From: Clostridia bacterium
GTDB taxonomy: Bacteria; Bacillota; Clostridia; Oscillospirales; Acutalibacteraceae
Length of the DNA: 8,967 nucleotides
NCBI GenBank assembly: GCA_017534365.1
Contig: JAFWCS010000233.1
Coordinates: 1-8,967, forward strand
Reading direction: 5' to 3'
Under the pieces are notes generated by a model. It ran no database searches and was not told the DNA's origin. It saw only the letters and a list, made by a program, of their open reading frames with translations. The translations under genes were made by a program, and so were the position numbers. Positions 5,272 to 8,967 of this stretch are shown piece after piece (positions within the stretch are counted from its first letter, which is position 1; each line of letters begins with the position of its first letter).

Positions 5272-5366
5272 CGGCGGAATGCCGAAAACGTCGGTTCGAA
5301 ACCTTCCCGACGGGCACTGCTCGGTGCCGAACAAAACTACAGGCGCTGCTTGGCAGCAAAAAGGAG
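5272..5366 (+). promoter_or_regulatory. Structured queT leader, candidate preQ1-type riboswitch
   Basis: Four hairpins fill the gap before queT. (A) CGGC 5272-5275 with 5281-5284. (B) CGTCGG 5289-5294 with CCGACG 5307-5312, 12-nt loop. (C) GGCAC 5313-5317 with GTGCC 5324-5328, abutting B so the two could stack. (D) GCTGC 5345-5349 with GCAGC 5353-5357, directly before AAAAAGGAG (5358-5366). Loop B holds CCTT (5302-5305), which can pair with AAGG (5361-5364) of the ribosome site, a pseudoknot that would block translation. An A-rich single strand (AACAAAAC, 5330-5337) lies between C and D. QueT genes are often under preQ1 riboswitches, and loop-to-Shine-Dalgarno pairing is the preQ1-II mode. 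The A-rich tail after a stem starting GGTTC recalls preQ1-I. I cannot fit it cleanly to a known class. Confidence 0.45.
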
Positions 5367-5374
5367 CATGAAAA

Positions 5375-5908
5375 ATGAATAAAAACATCCGTTATCTTGT
5401 CACGGGCGCGCTGATCGCGGCGCTCTATGCCGCGCTGTTCTATGCGCAGAATCTGCTGCTGCCCGGCACGGCGACCATGGCGGTGCAGTTCCGCGCGGCA
5501 GAGGCGCTGAACGTGCTTGCGCTGTTCACCCCCGCTGCGATCCCCGGGCTGACGATCGGCTGCATTCTCTCGAACGTGGCGAGCATCGGCCAGGGCCTGC
5601 CGCTGGATATGATCTTCGGGCCGGTCGCGACCCTCGGCGCCACGGTCTGCATGTGGCTGCTGCGCAAGGTGAAGATCAAGGGCTATCCCTTCTTTGCCAT
5701 GCTGATGCCCGCGCTCTGGAACGGCGTGATCATCGGCTGGGAGATCGAGCAGTTCTTCATCGACGGCCCCTTCACCGCCGTCGGCTTCCTCACGCAGGGC
5801 GGTCTGGTCGCTCTGGGCGAGCTGGGCGTGATGCTCACCCTCGGCAGCCTGCTTTACTGGGTGATCGTCAGCCGCCATCTGGAGCAGACGCTCTTCCGGC
5901 AGGCATAA
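5375..5908 (+). CDS. queT: Queuosine precursor transporter QueT
   Basis: An integral membrane protein of the QueT family, predicted to import a precursor of queuosine (preQ1, preQ0 or queuine) for tRNA wobble modification. It probably acts as the substrate-binding component of an ECF-type transporter using a shared energising module encoded elsewhere. The 177 residues are the usual length. They carry the family signature MAVQFRAAEALNVLALFTPA (35-54) followed by IPGLTIGCILSN (56-67), plus five or six hydrophobic segments (about 7-27, 45-68, 78-96, 104-122, 133-147 and 148-166). GGAG (5363-5366) sits 8 nt before ATG 5375. An earlier out-of-frame ATG at 5368 opens only a four-codon frame. It is second in a transcript with the phosphatase gene, with its own structured leader and a strong terminator after it. 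No queuosine synthesis gene is in the window. Confidence 0.92.
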   Translation: MNKNIRYLVTGALIAALYAALFYAQNLLLPGTATMAVQFRAAEALNVLALFTPAAIPGLTIGCILSNVASIGQGLPLDMIFGPVATLGATVCMWLLRKVKIKGYPFFAMLMPALWNGVIIGWEIEQFFIDGPFTAVGFLTQGGLVALGELGVMLTLGSLLYWVIVSRHLEQTLFRQA

Positions 5909-5938
5909 GCCGCGTGACCAAGAAAACAGCATACAGAC

Positions 5939-5989
5939 AGCCCCCGCTTTCCGGCGTTGCATCCGGCAGGCGGGGGCTGATCCTTTTTT
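5939..5989 (+). terminator. Rho-independent terminator after queT
   Basis: AGCCCCCGC (5939-5947) pairs perfectly with GCGGGGGCT (5970-5978). The 22-nt loop holds two CCGG copies (5951-5954, 5963-5966) that can pair inside. A T-run follows (TCCTTTTTT, 5981-5989). It ends the plus-strand unit; on the minus strand the hairpin lacks a T-run, so it would stop the convergent glycosidase transcript poorly if at all. Confidence 0.92.
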
Positions 5990-6002
5990 GTCTTTTCGAT
6001 CC

Positions 6003-8967
6003 TTATTTATCCGTTTCCGCCACAGGCGCTGCGAGCAGGCCGAGCGGGCGCAGCACGTATTCATAGCTCCAGCCGAAGCCGTCGCTGCGCCAGGCGCCGG
6101 GGCCGTGCCAGGAGGCGCGGGTGTCGGCCAGATGCAGCGGGCCGAAGGCGTTGTAGCGGTTGCCGAAGAAGGTCAGATCGACCGTGTGGCTGCCCGGCGT
6201 CACCGCCGCGTCCAGCGTATAGGGCGGATAAATGATCCGGCCGGCGTCCTTGCCGTCCACGGCGACGCGCAGCAGCGTGCCGCGATAGCGGGAGGCGGTG
6301 AGGCGCAGGCGCGTGCCGGTCTCGACCGGAAGATGATAGACCACGTTGCCGCCGTAGAAGGGCAGCCCCTGCCCGCAGAGATCGCCGAAGGCCAGCGTCT
6401 GCGGCAGCGGGATCAGCTTGCAGCAGTTGCCGGCGCAGGCGACGCCGAAATCGCCGAGCAGATAGCACCATTCCGTGTGGGTCGTCTTGCCGAAGGGCAG
6501 GGCGATCTCGATCTGATGGGAGCCGGGCGCAATGGCCGGCAGCGCCACGGTCCGGATGTCTTTATCCACGTACCAGCCGGTCACGGTGTTTGCGACCGGC
6601 GCGCCGTCAAGCAGGATTTCCGCTTTCTCCGCCTGCTCGAGCGCGAGCTGCGGCGCGGGGACGGCGACTGCGCTTTCAAACGTGAAACGCAGGCGGATGC
6701 GGTGGGTCACCGTTTCCTTCTCCATGACCCACGGCTGCGGCACGTGGCCGCCGCGTTCCGGCCAGCCGAGCGCCTTGCGGCAGACATTGTCCAGCCGCAG
6801 GATCTCCTCGCGCGCCTGCCAGGCGCCGCCGTCCAGCGCGAATTCCGCCTGATCGAGCACCAGCACGTTCGGCTCGGTCAGCGAATAGGGCACGGCGTCG
6901 GGCAGTTTGCAGGGCGCGAGCTGCGGCCCACCCTGCGCCGCGGCCGGCTGCGCTGCCTGCCCGTCCTCCAGCCGGAGCAGGAGGCTGTCATATTCATAGA
7001 ACGTATGGGGGATCACCGTGTCGCCCTGCGTGTAGCTGCAGGGCAGGGGGCGGATTTCGCCGGTCAGCGTGTCATAGAGCTTCGGCGCGCAGAGTCCCTT
7101 GACGCGGATGCGCAGGTTTTCGCTGCGGGGGATATCCTTGTTGCCCGGCTCTGTGCAGCGGCTGACAAAGAGCCAGCGACTGTTTCCGTCGCGGCGCAGC
7201 TGATAGATCAGATCCTCACTCAGCCGGCCGTCCGCGCGGCGCAGGGTCACGGTGCGGAAGGGCGCGAGCGCCTCCAGAATGCTGCTGCGCTCGAAGGGGA
7301 TCAGCTCGGACGCGGCGCAGAGCTTTTCGCCGCGGTCGGAGGGCAGGGCATTCTCCAGCGTCGGGGCGCTGCCGAGGAAGAGCAGCTTGCCGCCGGCGGC
7401 GCGGAAGGCCTCGAGCCGCTCGAGCGTCGAGGAGCGCAGCGTTTCGCAGCCGGAGACGAGGATGACGTCATAGGCCATTTCGCCCACCTGCAGCGGCGCG
7501 CCGCCCTGCGGGCAGAGACCGGGCAGCAGGCTTTCGCTGATATAGTTGAAATCAATGCTGCCCTTGAGCAGCATCGCGGCAAGGTCAAGGAAATTCTGAT
7601 CCATGCTTTCACGCCGGAGCGCGGTCTGGTCGTTCGGCCCCCAGTGCAGCCAGTAGCTTTCTATCGGATGGATCACGCCCACGCGCACGATCGGCTTGCC
7701 GCGGGTCATGGCGGTGTTCACGCGGGCAAAATGATCCTCCAGACAGGCGAATTCGCCGTACCACGGGGACTGATAATGGATCGAGGCCGGATAATCGCGC
7801 TTGGCCTCGCCGCCCATGGCGTACCACGAAAGATGCGGCACGCGGATCGTCACGCCCAGGCAGGCCTGCCAGTCGCCGTGGAGCTTGTAGCCGCGGAAAT
7901 CGTAGTCCCAGCCCGTCACGCCGTAGAGCTCGCTGAGCATGCCCTCGCGGCCGAACTGGTGGACGGCGGACTGCGCCTGCTTCGCGGTCGTGAATTCAAA
8001 ATTGGCGCAGAGCATGTCGATGCCCGGCAGGTCGAAGCCGCGGTAGGAGCGCATCGCCTCGCCCAGCGCGGCGGTCTGGCTGCGCAGGGTCGGCTCCTCC
8101 ATCATGTGACCGGTCAGCGCGATGCCGTGCTTGCGGCACCAGCCGCCGCAGGTGTCGGCAAAGGCGGCGGCGAAGCGCTCCGCAATGTGGTCGTGATAGC
8201 GGTAGCGCGCCTGCGAAACGCGGCCGGCGGGCAGCTCCCAGAAGAGCTCCGGCAGCGTCGCCATCACGTCCGCGCCGTCATACTGCGCGGCGTAGGTCGC
8301 GGGCAGGTCGTCCGTCCACGGCATCAGGATATCGTCGGTATCGGCTGCGTTGTTGAGCAGCTTCTTGCGTGTGAACTGCGGCTCGTCGGTGAAGATCGCG
8401 GGCACGATTTTATCAAAGGCGTCGCCGATGCATGCGGCATAGCGGTCGTGCGTCACTTCCGTGAAGCGGGCGACCGACGCCGGGTCGAGCGTGTTGAGAT
8501 AGGTCTGGTTGTTGTACCACGCGGAGGGGGCGTGGATCTTGAGATAGGCGTACCATTTCGTGCCTGCGGCCGCTGCGTCCGGCGCGATGCGGCGGTAGCT
8601 CTGCAGGCAGCCGTCGGCGTCGAGCTGCACGTCGTAGCAGGCCAGCAGGCGCCCCGCGCCTTCGCGGCCGCCCTCGGCGCAGGAATCGACGGACGCCGCC
8701 GCGGCGTCGTCGTTCTCTTCGCAGGGGGTTACGGTCATCAGCAGGCAGCGTGCGCGGTACTGCGGATCCTTCGTCACAAGGCCGCCCGCCGCGCCGGAGG
8801 GCCAGCGGTCCTCGTCATAGAGCCAGGCGAGCATCTCCTCGGCCTCGGCCTTCCTGACGCAGGCCTTGATCAGCGCCATGAATTCGTCGCTCAGATAGGG
8901 CGTCGCCATGCCGGTGCGCACGTGCATGTGGAAACCGCCGAGCCCCATCTGCTTGAAGATCTCGATC
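6003..8967 (-). CDS. GH106-like glycoside hydrolase (alpha-L-rhamnosidase superfamily), C-terminal 987 residues
   Basis: The frame is open to the right edge (codons IEIFKQ precede the first visible Met at 8948), so the start is missing. Numbers below count from that Met. Residues 1-20 (MGLGGFHMHVRTGMATPYLS) and AWLYDEDRWPSGAAGG (41-56) are hallmarks of the (beta/alpha)8-barrel of GH106 and related families. Candidate carboxylates are in IFTDEPQF (185-192), HMMEEPTLRSQT (281-292) and MLSELYGVTGWD (337-348). A Rossmann-like module follows (VRVGVIHPIESYW at 421-433, YDVILVSGCETLR at 493-505, GGKLLFLG at 519-526). The rest is beta-sandwich, likely sugar-binding. A low-complexity insert sits at about 77-100. 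The family cleaves terminal rhamnose or related deoxysugars from plant or microbial polysaccharide; the true substrate is unknown. No export signal can be judged, and it stands alone on this strand. Confidence 0.82.
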   Translation of the reverse strand, partial: IEIFKQMGLGGFHMHVRTGMATPYLSDEFMALIKACVRKAEAEEMLAWLYDEDRWPSGAAGGLVTKDPQYRARCLLMTVTPCEENDDAAAASVDSCAEGGREGAGRLLACYDVQLDADGCLQSYRRIAPDAAAAGTKWYAYLKIHAPSAWYNNQTYLNTLDPASVARFTEVTHDRYAACIGDAFDKIVPAIFTDEPQFTRKKLLNNAADTDDILMPWTDDLPATYAAQYDGADVMATLPELFWELPAGRVSQARYRYHDHIAERFAAAFADTCGGWCRKHGIALTGHMMEEPTLRSQTAALGEAMRSYRGFDLPGIDMLCANFEFTTAKQAQSAVHQFGREGMLSELYGVTGWDYDFRGYKLHGDWQACLGVTIRVPHLSWYAMGGEAKRDYPASIHYQSPWYGEFACLEDHFARVNTAMTRGKPIVRVGVIHPIESYWLHWGPNDQTALRRESMDQNFLDLAAMLLKGSIDFNYISESLLPGLCPQGGAPLQVGEMAYDVILVSGCETLRSSTLERLEAFRAAGGKLLFLGSAPTLENALPSDRGEKLCAASELIPFERSSILEALAPFRTVTLRRADGRLSEDLIYQLRRDGNSRWLFVSRCTEPGNKDIPRSENLRIRVKGLCAPKLYDTLTGEIRPLPCSYTQGDTVIPHTFYEYDSLLLRLEDGQAAQPAAAQGGPQLAPCKLPDAVPYSLTEPNVLVLDQAEFALDGGAWQAREEILRLDNVCRKALGWPERGGHVPQPWVMEKETVTHRIRLRFTFESAVAVPAPQLALEQAEKAEILLDGAPVANTVTGWYVDKDIRTVALPAIAPGSHQIEIALPFGKTTHTEWCYLLGDFGVACAGNCCKLIPLPQTLAFGDLCGQGLPFYGGNVVYHLPVETGTRLRLTASRYRGTLLRVAVDGKDAGRIIYPPYTLDAAVTPGSHTVDLTFFGNRYNAFGPLHLADTRASWHGPGAWRSDGFGWSYEYVLRPLGLLAAPVAETDK

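Noticed and set aside
5368..5382. Upstream ATG overlapping the queT start
   Set aside because: It opens only four codons before TAA and lies too close to the ribosome site; a start at 5375 fits the QueT family.
4390..5388. A 332-residue minus-strand open frame opposite the phosphatase gene
   Set aside because: The opposite strand encodes all four HAD motifs. The antisense product has shadow-type composition, and the frame also crosses a promoter.
5210..6064. A 284-residue minus-strand open frame opposite queT
   Set aside because: It crosses the queT leader and terminator, has low-complexity charged composition, and opposes a clear QueT protein.

Overview
The window reads as chromosomal DNA from a GC-rich, Gram-positive Firmicute, probably a gut-type Clostridia (Oscillospiraceae/Christensenellales-like). 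This rests on the strong AGGAGG-type ribosome binding sites, housekeeping sigma promoters (TTGnnn-17-TAnnnT, several with an extended TGn -10), envelope proteins with Gram-positive lipoboxes or single membrane anchors, a QueT transporter, and a large GH106-like glycosidase typical of gut Clostridia. The taxon is inferred, not read directly. There is no mobile element, CRISPR array, tRNA or rRNA.

Layout, left to right. (1) 1-1704, minus strand: trmL (tRNA wobble 2'-O-methyltransferase), then a lipoprotein gene with its own promoter overlapping the trmL stop codon and a strong intrinsic terminator, then the N-terminal part of a diacylglycerol-kinase-type lipid kinase running off the left edge. 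(2) 1804-1989, plus strand: a 61-residue glycine-zipper membrane protein, convergent with pth and only 2 nt from it. (3) 1992-3206, minus strand: a membrane-anchored protein of unknown function followed 18 nt later by pth (peptidyl-tRNA hydrolase). (4) 3207-3449: a divergent regulatory region with a promoter for each direction and, between them, TCTTAAT-type direct repeats at an 11-bp pitch, which look like an OmpR/PhoB-family response-regulator site. (5) 3450-4361, plus strand: a cysteine-rich exported protein of unknown function with a C-terminal membrane helix. (6) 4402-5989, plus strand: a promoter, a HAD-IIA (NagD-like) phosphatase gene, a structured leader, queT and a strong terminator. 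The leader looks like a translational switch, probably preQ1/queuosine-responsive. (7) 6003-8967, minus strand: the 987-residue C-terminal part of a GH106-like glycoside hydrolase whose start lies beyond the right edge.

Three genes serve translation or tRNA (trmL, pth, queT) and three encode uncharacterised envelope proteins (560-1114, 2616-3206, 3450-4361). The most interesting stretches are non-coding: the phased repeat array at 3336-3398 and the queT leader at 5272-5366. I see no wholly new multi-gene system here; the unknowns are the three envelope proteins, the small membrane protein and these two regulatory regions.
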